This document shows, piece by piece, positions 35,443 to 46,428 of a DNA stretch of 64,000 nt. Below the pieces are notes generated by a model that was not told the origin of the DNA, searched no databases, and saw only the letters and a list, made by a program, of their open reading frames with translations. This stretch comes from Prunella strophiata (Eukaryota; Chordata; Aves; Passeriformes; Prunellidae): NCBI GenBank assembly GCA_036583965.1, contig JAZBQD010000015.1, positions 83,153,309 through 83,217,308 on the forward strand. Reading direction: 5' to 3'. A program made the position numbers and the translations under genes. The stretch's first letter is position 1. Every line of letters begins with the position of its first letter.

Positions 35443-38400
35443 GCTGGCCTGACATTTCTAGTAGTAAAATCTGAAAACTGGATTTTCAAATGAGGAAATA
35501 GAAGCAGTGCCTTGTTTCTTAAGAACTCTTACAGAGTTTGCTGCCACTTCTGAAATGAATAGGCATATTGGAATCTGGCATCCCTTGGTTTATAGGTAAC
35601 TCCCGTGTTTAGTGTTAGTGTGTGCATATCCCAAGCCAAATAGGGTGTTTTTTTCTGAGAAACCACAACTCAGTTTTACTGAGTTGGAGCTGCTGTAGAA
35701 ATGTACTGTTAATTTTCTGCAGAGGATTTAACTCTCTGTTGTGCAGGTTGTGACATGAGGTATGGAGTTCACGGGGTGCATCACTTGTGCCAGCAGTGTC
35801 AGTAAGTTTTAGCTTAAAAGTGAGCACAGACCATCTTTGTTCCACTACATAGTATGAAGTGCTGTGGAACCAGCTGGAATGCCACACTGTTTTCCTGGTG
35901 TCTTGGTCAATATTCAGAATGTTTCCAAACCCCTCCCATCTTCTCTCCTTGTCAAAAGCCCTCATGAGGCACTGCCACCAGCCTCACAACATTAAGTTAT
36001 CAGGAGCAAAACTCACTTGTGAAAACAGCCATGGTTAATAATTCTAAGGTTCCTTCTTCTCTCACTTGCAAAATTTTGTATGGCCATTTTCCAGCTTTTT
36101 AGCAAGACAAGTAGAGACATGATGATACTTAGTGCTTGAGACGCTTTGTTTTAGTAGTCTATGTAATTTTGATATCAGGCTCCAGTGAATGAGTGGGAAA
36201 TGTGTCTAAATTCCTATATTTGTCTTGAAAAGTCTCAACATGTTTGATATTTTTCCTGCAACAAAACTGCCTTACCTCAGCCTTAATGTCAGAGGGGCCA
36301 TTATGATGCAGCTTTGTTTGATTCACAGAAGAGGGAATTTAAATAACTTGAGTGCCCAGCAAATACAAGTATCAATATTTAATATTTTGTGCATGTATGA
36401 AAGAAATGCTAACAGCTCATCAAATTCCAGTTATTTTCTTCCAGCCTTCTATGTGGTGTACCACTGATTATAGTTTTTGGTACAGATTTTAAAATACTCA
36501 AGAATCAATCCTAGCTGATTGAATTGCTTTCTTAGTATCTAGTAGGACAAAGGAAAGTTGCTGAGCATGATTTTTACTTTCCAGAGATCTTTAATTTTGG
36601 CAAACACTAGGTTGGAGATGGAAAGAAGAGAACTCAGAAGGATTGATTTTAACTGCCAAGAAGAACAATGCTGGTTGTGATCAGAGGCCTGGCATGCATT
36701 TTAATGTACTTTAATAGGTGTATGCTTTTCAAACAGGGAAAGTGTGGAGATTTGCTCACTTTGGTTATGCAAGACTGTGCAATCTAATCAACTTAAACAA
36801 ATTAGAAATGTTATTTATATGTTCATAAATTCTTAGGCCCTTTTTAAGATTAAATTAAATGAAAATAAATTTTCAATCATTTAAGTTGTCCACTTAACAC
36901 GTGCTTCAAAAAAAGATTTACTTTCTTTGTTTATCAAGCATTTGGAGGAAGAGATGGGTCATAAGACTCCTATTCTAATGAAAAGGGCTTTAGATTTTTT
37001 CTAGGTTTCCATTGTTTCTAGCAGATGGTAGTTTTCATATTATGAATGCTGGAACAAGCAGACAGAAATTGTAACTCCACCTTGGGCATACCAGCTATTT
37101 CTGGCTATTCTTACCTTTGTCCTTTTGCCAACTGAATCTGAGGGTTCAAACTGATTGAGTCAAAACTTTTCAGCATAGTAAACTTAAACTTCAGTAGCAA
37201 ATAGTATCTATTTTTACATTTCTGCAAAATTTTTCACCTTTCAGCTGAGCTTGCCAAAGTATTTTGCTGCTATTTTATTAGTTTTGAAAGGAGAACTGTG
37301 CTCTGAGTTATTACACATGACTTTTACTACTTTAAATAGGTTTGGAATTAGACAAAGTCTCTGCTTTTCTTACCTGGATGAGGTTGGGTTTTTTTAAACC
37401 ATCAGACATTCTGGACAGGATTTTTGCAGATGATTGTCAAACTGCAAATATTCTCAAAGAATTTATTTGCTGGCCATGATGTATTCAGGAAGGGAAGGCT
37501 TACACTGCAATTATTTGTTAAACAAGCTAAAACACAATCCTAAACAAATTCAAGAATTTACTCCAAATTTAGTCACTAATATAAGTCAGCACTGTATTAT
37601 ATGGGACAAAATTGTTCCAGTTGTCTCCACACAACTAGAAGGCTGACCCATTAGTCATTACAACTGAAATAATTTCATTTTCTTACATAGAAATAGCATC
37701 TTCTCCTGTTGTCTGTGACAGGTTTTGACTTATCCAGGCCAATAGTAATGGCAGTCAGGAAAAAATCCCCAATACTAACAAGAAGTCTAGTTTTCTACAT
37801 CCTCTCTGGGGTCCTCACGTGATGATTGACCTTTTGTTAATAACTTCAAAGGGTCTCTAAATTGAAGGACAAGAGTGAGCTAATTTAAATGCCAAGGTAT
37901 TGGAATGTGCTTAAACTTTGTGTATTAAAGATATATTTAAATACATGTTTGTTTTAGGTTGATAACAAAGTATGTATTTTTGATTTAAGTGTGAATCCTT
38001 CACTACTATCGTAACAATTTTTTTTAAAAAAACCTCTGGGCTTGTATATTACCAGAGATTAACTCCATTTTGTAAAAAATAGTCAGCAATTGGAATTATG
38101 TCCTAGATGTGCAAAGTCTAATTAGTATCATATCATGGTGCAGTCTCTGATGCAACCTGAAAGAAGAAACTATGGCAAGTTTACATGACTGTAATGATCT
38201 TGGAGTTCTTTCTCATATTTTATTTCAGGGGTCAGCAGAAATCCTGTGTGTTTCCAATACTGTCTGTTTCCAGTTAATCAAACTTGTGTTAATATTATTT
38301 CCAAAAACTGAAAGAGCATATCCAGCTGTGCTAAGCTTTGTCAAATGATTTGGCATTGTGACTTAAAAAGCTGACTGCCAACAGCAAATTGTTTAATTGA

Positions 38401-40090
38401 ATCTTTCCTTTGATTTTAATAGACATTGATCATCTATTATAATCTGATCATTAGTTAATTGGTTGCATTTATTTCAATGGGTACAAGTAGGGAATTCTCT
38501 CAAGTCCTGTGTATGAAGTACTCCACAGCAGCATTTTGGAGGGTATTATTTCCCTTGAGGAATAACTCTGTATGTGTATGGATGTAGTGCTTCCCCTCAG
38601 TCTAAACAGCCCTGTTGGTTTGCTGATTAATCTTGCATTATGTAGATTAATGTTTCATTATGTGCTAAGATATGGCTGTTGTTATTCACCCATCATTGCT
38701 TTTAGCCTGTCTGTTTCTTGCTAGAGCAGACTTTCCTCATTTTTGAGGCAAAAAACATGCAGGCATGGGATATTCATATTATGAGAAACTGCTTGACTCC
38801 AAGCCCACATGTTTTAAGGAGTGAGTGAAAGTGCAGATAAGACAGCAGATCACAATTCCTCCTGTGCTGAAGGATAAGTAACCAGGACAAAGAGACCAAA
38901 CAGCATTGTCAAAGGCATAGTGAGGCAGAACAGGGGATGCCTAAATCATTAAGCTCCCATGCTCCTGTCCTTGTATTAGGGCATTCTCCTGCTTCTCTGA
39001 TGGTCAGATGCTTTCATTAAAGGTGCAGCTGTAGTTGTGGGACCCATGTGTAATTGGCTAGAGCTCCAGCTCTGCTTATGTAGTGGTGCTTGTAAGTACA
39101 TGGATTTATTGCATTAAATAGAAAACTTAAAATGCTATCTGCCTTACTCATGGAATAGGCAGTTGTGCTCCTTTGTTGTTTTTGAAACTTTTTTATGATT
39201 ATGACGTTTTCTTGAGGCATAAATGAATTAGTTTTATCTATCTAGTCATGTCCACTGCTTTGTCCACTGGAAAGACTTCAAGTAGGTAAAGCCAGTTTGC
39301 TGCTGTTACTTAGTATATAGATATGTTAAGGAGATGCATGAGACAGAAAAAAATGGAAAGAGTGTTTTTTTTCAAGCCATGAATATAAAGGTTACCATGG
39401 AAGAGCATATGCTCACCCAAAAGAGTATGTATTAGATCTCTAGTAAGAAATATTTGAATGGTAAACTGAATTGTGCTGGTATTTTATGCCTTGTATTGGC
39501 TAAAGCCTGAATTTCTACTTTTGACCTATAATCTTATGATTTATAGACATCTAGGGACTTTCAGTTCTGGTACCTGGATACTAAATGGTTTCCTTCAGTT
39601 AAGATTTTACATATTTTTAAATTGCAACTATGCTTGGCAATTTATTATTAAAGCATAATTGTAGTTTTTCACTATGGTTTATGCTTCCCAGATTCGTTGG
39701 AGTGCAGGAAACATGGAGAACATAATGACATAAAATGACATGAAAATAAATGTAAATAAATGAGGTTTAGTTTAAAATTTTCCTGAGGCACTGGGCAGAT
39801 AGCCAAAAGGAGTTAAGCAATGGGATTCTTAATGCAAGTATAAGGGCTAGAAGCTGTGGAGGTTAAGACTATTTTCTGTGTGGCCAGTGGTTATTTGCTT
39901 AGACTTCAATAGTGGCTTAGTAGGTTTCATGATCCTTTGAACTAAAATGGGTACAGACTCCCATCCAGTTATCATCAAACTGGCTGGGAAATCTTTAATT
40001 TCTTAACAGGTTGTTGCAAACTTTGTCAAGTCTCACTCCTACAAATTCTTATTAAAACAACTTTTGCCAGTACCTTTGATGGTGATTCTT

Positions 40091-40110
40091 TGAGTGACGT
40101 AAGTCACTCA
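40091..40110. promoter_or_regulatory. CRE/bZIP-like palindrome (candidate)
   Basis: The 20-bp sequence tgagtgacgtaagtcactca has perfect 8-bp arms around gtaa. It contains TGACGTAA, a half-CRE or ATF/C-EBP-like site, and the outer halves TGAGTGA and TCACTCA resemble AP-1 half-sites. Binding is not shown. Confidence 0.35.
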
Positions 40111-40778
40111 TCTGTGATGCAAATCTTTGAGATTTTATGTAATATTATTGAAAATAAGCTACCTGTTAATAGCTAATTAGAAACTAAAGCTGTACATGAA
40201 AACACTGACATGGTTGTAGTGTGATTTTTCTGCTGCCCTTTGGTTTGCAAAATATATAATACACAACCTATTAAAGTTCCCAATGTGGAGCCAGCTCTCC
40301 AAACAGTCACTGTGATTTTTTTTTTTTAATTATAATCTTTTTTTTTAGTTCTCTATTTCTGAAAAAACTATATTTTTTGTAGCTCTGAGTATGATGCACA
40401 GCTCTCCAGATACTGTAAAAAATTCTGCAGGGTTTTTCTGTGCCAGAGTAACAGCAGCTATACTTGGTGTGAAAGAGAGGAATGGATGCTTAGACCATGC
40501 TGCTCTTTTTTTTGTGACACACTGAGATTCTATTCACCTTGCAATGAATGATCCATCTTTGTTAGATCAGACAGGCCGGCAAGGCTTGTGTCAAAAGGGC
40601 CTTTTCAATTTGTTATCCTAGCAGCTGGTTCTCTTCCATTGCCTTTGCTTACTGTACATCTGGAAGAAGAATTCTTGCAGCTGGGAGCCATTTCATGTCT
40701 AAACCACATCCCCTGTCCATAGCAGAAATACCCTTTTGACAGCAGATGTCAAGCAAACCCTTAATGGGTTATTAATTT

Positions 40779-40799
40779 AAAAAAAAAAAAAAAAAAAAA
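40779..40799. repeat. A21 homopolymer
   Basis: This run of 21 A is followed by a purine-rich ggtgagagagaat. No polyadenylation signal or gene-like body lies upstream. Confidence 0.95.
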
Positions 40800-41669
40800 G
40801 GTGAGAGAGAATAAAAATTGATCAGTACAAAAATGGAAAGCAGATTCATTTTTCTCCTTTACTACCTGTATTTGTAAGTTTGCTGTTATTTAGAAATTTT
40901 AGTAGAATCCAGCATGTTCAGAAGTTCAGGGGGCATCCTTATTTTATGTAATACTTTAAATAATATTACAGTACTATAAAGAGAGTAACTATTGGGATTA
41001 AGAAGCAACACAGGTAGCTTAAAACCAAAATTTTAAAGATTATTATGAAAAAAGATAGATTGAAGCTCTTCAGTGGCCACAATTTTACCTTTGTGTCGGC
41101 TCCAGTCTTCAATACTATGTACTTTTTTCAGGAGTAAGAGTGAAGTTTTTCCAAAAGTGCTGATGATCTTAATGTCTGCTGGAGCTAGTAAAATGAATTA
41201 ATTTTTATTTATCTGCTGAGCTTGAATGCTTGGCTCTTGTTTCAGAATTTTTTGGTCTGAAGGGCTGACAATAAGGCATATCCTTGGGCTGTGAAATACT
41301 TAGAACACCACTACAATAGGCCCTGTCACCCTTTTTGTAGTAAACTGAAAAACAGTTTCATTATAAATGCATTTACAGTAATGAAGACTAGCCTTAAGAT
41401 TTAAAGAAACATTCATTTTTAAATATCTCCCAAAACCATTTTTTTTCTATCAATTTTAATCTTCCATGCTCATCTCTTTTCTAGAAAAACAATCTGTTTT
41501 CTTCTTGATCGCTATAAAATGTAAGGTGCGAAAGAAAAAGTACTTAAGAAAAAGAATAAAACACTATTCATCTGCTGAATAATGAGACTAATATAAGAAT
41601 AAACATTCTTCATCTGCTGAGCAGGTTAATTTTTCAGTAATTTCTCCTGCTCGCCTAATTTCTTGCCTA

Positions 41670-41950
41670 GACAAATGGAAATTCTCGCCGCGGCGTCCTT
41701 GAAAGGAATCTTATCCTGGTTGTGTCGGTGCGGGCTCCAGGCACCGTGTGTTTGGTCAACAAGCAACAGTGGGTGGTCAGGCTGTAGCACAGGACAAGGG
41801 CCTGCTGTGCACAGGAAAAAGTGTTCAAAGGTGTTTAAGGCTGGTGAGGAAGTCTGCCGCCCTTCAGAGAGTTGGGAGGCTGTAGATCAGCCTTCCCTCG
41901 CTATTGTAGCCTGTGAGAAAATTCACTGTGAGATACATAATGGGTGAGAA
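41670..41950. other. GC-elevated, CpG-containing patch in intron
   Basis: In an intron that is otherwise AT-rich, this stretch has several CpGs (ctcgccgcggcg near 41683, gtcggtgcggg near 41725, gccgccc near 41857) and an open frame of 94 codons on the + strand. The encoded peptide is not recognised. It might be an enhancer, an alternative first exon or decayed repeat sequence. Confidence 0.4.
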
Positions 41951-43525
41951 AACACAGTAGCTGCATTCACCTGGTTGCACATCTTGTAGGGTCTTCTTTT
42001 TTTTAATTAATCTTGCTCACAAACATCATCTATGATGTACGTGTGTACATGTTGTATATGAGTAAGTCTGTGTAATGACTGACATTTGACTTAGCATGGA
42101 AAATCTCATTGAAGAATTACTTAACCTAAGGTTGGTCACTTGTTAACAATTTTCTTTGTCACTGAAGGAAGTAGTGGCACAATATTAATCCCCTGATCAC
42201 CAGTAGCTTTTTAAAAAATCTTTACTGGAAATCATGTAATTGATGCACCGGGCTGGCAGAATTGCAGAGTGGCTGAGGCTGGATTATCGAGGGAGGCAAG
42301 AGATGTGTGACTCCTTCAAGAAACCTCTGCCTGCCAGACCTCAGAGGCAGGAAAAAACCCAGGCAGTTGTGGAGCGATGGATATTGCTGAACAATTTTTG
42401 CAGTCAGTTTGGTAATAATTTAGGAATATGAAGGTAAAGCAGCTTTTAGAATTTTAAATTATTTGCTGGTTTGTATGTCATGGAAAAAACTTATTTTAGG
42501 TAAATTTCATGTCTGTTGTCTTTTTAATGGAGGTTGTAATGCATTGCTTGCCAAGAGCTTGCAGGTAACAATCCATAAAATGAGGTCAAGGTTTGTACTA
42601 TACTGTACTGTTTGTTTGGTACTGTAGGAACAGAAGTACCCTATAGTATGATAAACCTGCAGTTAGGGGTCAGTGCAAGTGGCTTTTGATTTACAGAAAG
42701 TTAGAGAAATAATATCAAAAAGAATTGTACTTTTACTGTGTTCTTTAGATTCTTATTCTGGGGAGATCTTACTGCTGTAGAACAGAAGAGCAGTGAACAA
42801 AACCACTGAAATATTTTTATTTCACACAGCCTCTGAATGCACACCTTCAAAATATCTGTGCACAAAAAGTTGAAACCCACTAAAATCCTTTAAAAAGTAA
42901 AATTAAAGCAGTAATCCTTAAAACTTCATATTTGATCTTCTCATGATTTTATAATTGTAAATGTAATAAGGCGTTAATTATACTTTTGTTTTGTCATTAC
43001 TGTTGGGTAGAAGAAGAGAATGTAGTACATTTTTTTTTCCTCTGTTTCCTTAGTTAAATATACACTTGGCACTAGAGTCACTGACAGATAATGCTCCATG
43101 TAGTTGCTGTATTTTGGAAAAAAGTACTTTTGTAGCTTCAAAGATGCAGTGTATTTTTTAAAAGTAAAGATCTACCGGGAATATTTTTTTCATGTTGTTT
43201 ATACTTCTTGAAACCTGTTAGCACAGTAAAAAGTTAATTTCTCAAAACTTTAAATTGTTGCTGTCCTAAATTCGGGATCTAGGAATGTAAAAATAGTACA
43301 CTAATCAAATGCTGAGTGAGCAGTAAATTATTATTTGGTTAGTTTATTTAGGTTTATAAATATTATTGTCTGCAGTCCATACTACTATTAATTCATTGTA
43401 TTGCATTATGCTGCTAAATTTAAGCTGCTGGCTCCAGAGAGGGAACGAGTTGGGATAGAAGAAAAATTGTTTGTAAGTTAGCTCTCACTTCTTTTACAAG
43501 ATTTATGTGTTAGTGTGCAGTCTTC

Positions 43526-43543
43526 AAGCGCTATCTTCTGGTA
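43526..43543 (-). promoter_or_regulatory. CTCF-like motif (candidate)
   Basis: The + strand reads agcgctatcttctggtag. Its reverse complement contains ccagaagatagcgct, which fits the CTCF core CCASYAGRKGGCRS with two mismatches and keeps the flanking GCGC. This is among the better CTCF-like matches in the window. Confidence 0.35.
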
Positions 43544-45195
43544 GGGTGAGAGCAAGATCAGCTTTGCTAATGTAGTCCAGATGTTTATTAGTCCTGAGGG
43601 TATATGTGCTGTTGTAGTTCCCTGCTGCTGTGTTATACTTGCTTGTAATGCTAGACAACCAATTAAGAAATTAGTTCATGTTAAACTTTCTTTTCCTGGT
43701 ACGCCAGCAAACTGATGATGTGGTTTTTCTGGTGGAACAAGAGAGTATTCTTTACATGTTTTCTGTTACTGGTGAATATAGAAACCATTCAGGCTGCATG
43801 GGCATAGTGCATCAGCACCAATACAGCTACCTCAAGCAAGTGGTTTTAATTGAGCTAATTAACATTAAGGTGTTTTGGTAAGTGTCTGTTTTTCTTAATT
43901 CTGAGGTTTAATTGGCACTGTCATTTTTAGAGACCATCTGTTTAAAAGACATTCCTTATATTAACACGCTGTCTGAAAGCTGAGAACTTAAATTCTATGC
44001 AGAGAAATCAGAGGAATTTTTTTTGTTGTTGTAGTTTTTGTGAAAATAATGCTGCTACACTCTTGCTGGTGTTTTTTTATTTTTTAATAAAATATGTTTT
44101 AAATAGCAATGGCTGTGACAATTTTGACTTAGCCTTCTTGACATACTTTCTTTTTTTTTCCAAATAAAATGCGAATGTGTTCAATCTCACTCAAATGTTC
44201 CTGAAATCCCAGGAATTATGTGAGACACTTAAATTTTCTCAGGGTCTTCTACAATTTTCTTTTTATTCAGTGTAGAATTTCTGTAAGATAATGAATTTAT
44301 TTATTTTTTTTTTTTAAGCTGAAGAGGAATTAATTTGTTTTGGTTTTACTTAATTCTGTAAGGTGGCTGGGTTGTTTTCCTGGGTGCTGATTACTGCAGA
44401 GCTTTGGTTTTTTGCTTTCTTATTATTGTGCATTTTTAGTTCTTCCAAAAGGAAAAATCTTTCCACAAATTCATGTTCAAACTCACTGTAGATCGTGTCT
44501 GTGGCCACAGTGGATCATGCACTTAAATCACTGCAGCAAATTCTATGTTGCTGAAAACTCATCAGTTTTAAAGCTGTCATAAAGATGAGTTGTGTTTAAT
44601 AAGTGGTGTAGGAGTTATACAGTGAACAGAATCATAGCACAGCCTGAAGGCAGGAAGGCTCAGTTCACCAATTCAGTTAACACAGTGTGTCAATCACAAT
44701 TGCAAATGATGTAGCAAATTGGATCTATGTACTTATGTGTCTTATACTATGAACAGTAAGATGATGAGTGGAAGAAGCTGACAGTTATTTTGGTAAAGAT
44801 AATGCTGCTGTGAAAGGCCATAGGGATATTTCTTTAAAAGCCTTTAGAAATTATAAGAGAAAGAACTTCTTTCAAGATGAACTAAAACCCAATACTGTCA
44901 CCTATTGGAAGTTTGTGATAAGTTTCACAATACTTTATATTGCTCTTTAAGCCCCAGCTGTTGAAGTGAAAGGATTAGGTATATCTTTTCTGTCATGCTG
45001 CTCTGACACCAGAATAAATGTGCTTTGAATAGTTTTTGCTTTGTGTTACTCCTGAGTCTGACTGTTTCAGAGTTACAGCTGGTGGTCGTCCTCTGTGACC
45101 TTCCTGTTATTTTAAGTGAATGTAGGTATCAATGGAAAAGAGCAACAGTATAAACTCAAATGCTGGGATTCTCACTACAAAATTCAGGATTAATT

Positions 45196-45420
45196 ACCAG
45201 GGGTGGTTCCATCTATAAGAAAATATTTTTTTGCATTGAGAACAATCCATCACTGAAGTAAGCTCCCCAGTGACATTGTAAAGCTGCCATCACTGGAGGT
45301 TTTCAACATTGAACTGAACAGGGTACTAGATAATCTCACCCTGGCTCCCTTTCCCATGAAAGGTTGGACTAAATGGTCTTCTGAGTTCCAACCTGTAATG
45401 TTCTATAATTCTGGGAATTT
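45196..45420 (+). mobile_element. CR1 LINE 3' end fragment
   Basis: This is a sense-oriented CR1 3' end. Diagnostic pieces are the aagctccccagtgacattg region, gaaaggttggactaaatgg, gagttccaacctgtaatg and the tail ttctataattctg. Only the last 200 or so bases of the element remain, with no coding capacity. Edges are approximate. Confidence 0.85.
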
Positions 45421-46302
45421 TGATTCATTTAAGTTTACTTGTTAGAGCTCAGTTGAGCAATGCCGAAGTAGTTTTTGATGACTACTTTCAGAAATGTCTC
45501 TGTAGGGTGAAATGCATAAAGCAGCAATTTAGAATTTAAAAAGGTTATTGGCAGTGTCACAGTGCATTAAAAATTATCATAATCCTCTTATTCTTCTTAT
45601 ATGGTTGTTTTTCAAAATGCATGTTAGACTCCAAGTATCTACCTCCATCAGATTAGATCCTCACTTAGACTTGTGAGTAGTGACCTACATGTGGACAGGG
45701 CACCCAAAGTAAAAAATAATTGTTTGATACCCTGGAAAATATTTTGTGGGTTTGTAGTTATGTATAAATAAGGACATTTACAAAGGAAACATGCCATTAG
45801 TTCACCTGATTCCTGATGGATGGATTCTCCCTACCTGAACTTTGTAGAGGCAAAACAGCTAAATAATCGTTGAACACTCTGCCTTTAACTGCTTCAGCTA
45901 GACACAAAAGAAACTTTTGCTGTTGAAAAGTGTATTTAGAACATACACCAGAAAAAAAGCATGGGCAATGTCACTAATGACATAAATACATTTTTATCCA
46001 TGGCTTTCAAGCAATTTGTTAATTGTAGGGCATTAATTATAAACAGAGAAGGATACAGTCCAAATAATGGAATTTTCCCCATGGTACTTGTGGTTTTGGC
46101 TTTGCTGCAGGAGTCAGTAGTGGTGGTATTGAATAGCACTGATACAGATGAGCAGAGTCTAAATAAAGCAAGATTAAGAATGTTTTTGTAAAGTAACACT
46201 TGTATTACTGAATTAAATTAGAATTCCACATGCAGCATGCAGTTTCATGTCAACTGATGTGCAAAATTATTCTAACTTTGGGGTTTTTTCCCCTCTGCCC
46301 AG

Positions 46303-46428
46303 GCGCCGCATTGCTCCACAGCCCCATGCTGGACCTGGACAGCGATGTGCGTCCATCGCCGATCGGCCACCTCAGTCAAACTGCTTCACTGAAAAGGGGC
46401 AGCAGCTTTCAGTCTGCCCGTGATGATG
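46303..46428 (+). CDS. EXOC2: EXOC2 exon w9 (residues ~398-440), Ser-rich linker
   Basis: This is a 126-nt exon. The acceptor is ctgcccag at 46295-46302 and the donor is gtaggc at 46429. The translation is [19 protein letters not shown] then [19 protein letters not shown] and ARDD. It is the least conserved exon here: human starts GNPGLHSP and has VLGHLSQ and SGRDD. The serine-rich stretch [15 protein letters not shown] is a basic, phosphorylation-prone linker, and the human protein has reported phosphoserines in it. The last codon, split with w10, is Ala where human has Thr440, a position I recall as a reported phosphosite. The exon is richer in GC than its neighbours. Confidence 0.96.

Larger units (their letters stand above)
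34727..46302 (+). other. EXOC2: intron w8-w9, 11.6 kb, GC-AG type
   Basis: The intron runs from gcaagg to ctgcccag. It holds a hairpin with a CTCF-like core at 35420-35442, a CRE-like palindrome at 40091-40110, an A21 run at 40779-40799, a CpG-containing patch at about 41670-41950, a CTCF-like motif at 43526-43543 and a sense-strand CR1 3' end at about 45196-45420. No exon was recognised. Confidence 0.9.

Noticed and set aside
36225..36467. 80-codon open frame in intron w8-w9
   Set aside because: No recognisable protein, no splice support, and the length is within chance expectation for 64 kb.
40600..40799. Possible processed pseudogene ending in the A21 run
   Set aside because: There is no polyadenylation signal, no coding similarity upstream and no clear target-site duplication.
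41663..41947. 94-codon open frame in the CpG-containing patch
   Set aside because: The peptide is not recognised, no splice context supports it, and higher GC alone lengthens chance open frames. The patch is reported as a possible regulatory region only.
43678..43881. 67-codon open frame in intron w8-w9
   Set aside because: No recognisable domain and no support for transcription. It is probably a chance frame.
44625..44700. Possible further CR1 tail (acagaatcatagcacagcc)
   Set aside because: Only about a dozen bases resemble a CR1 end and the flanking sequence does not continue the match.
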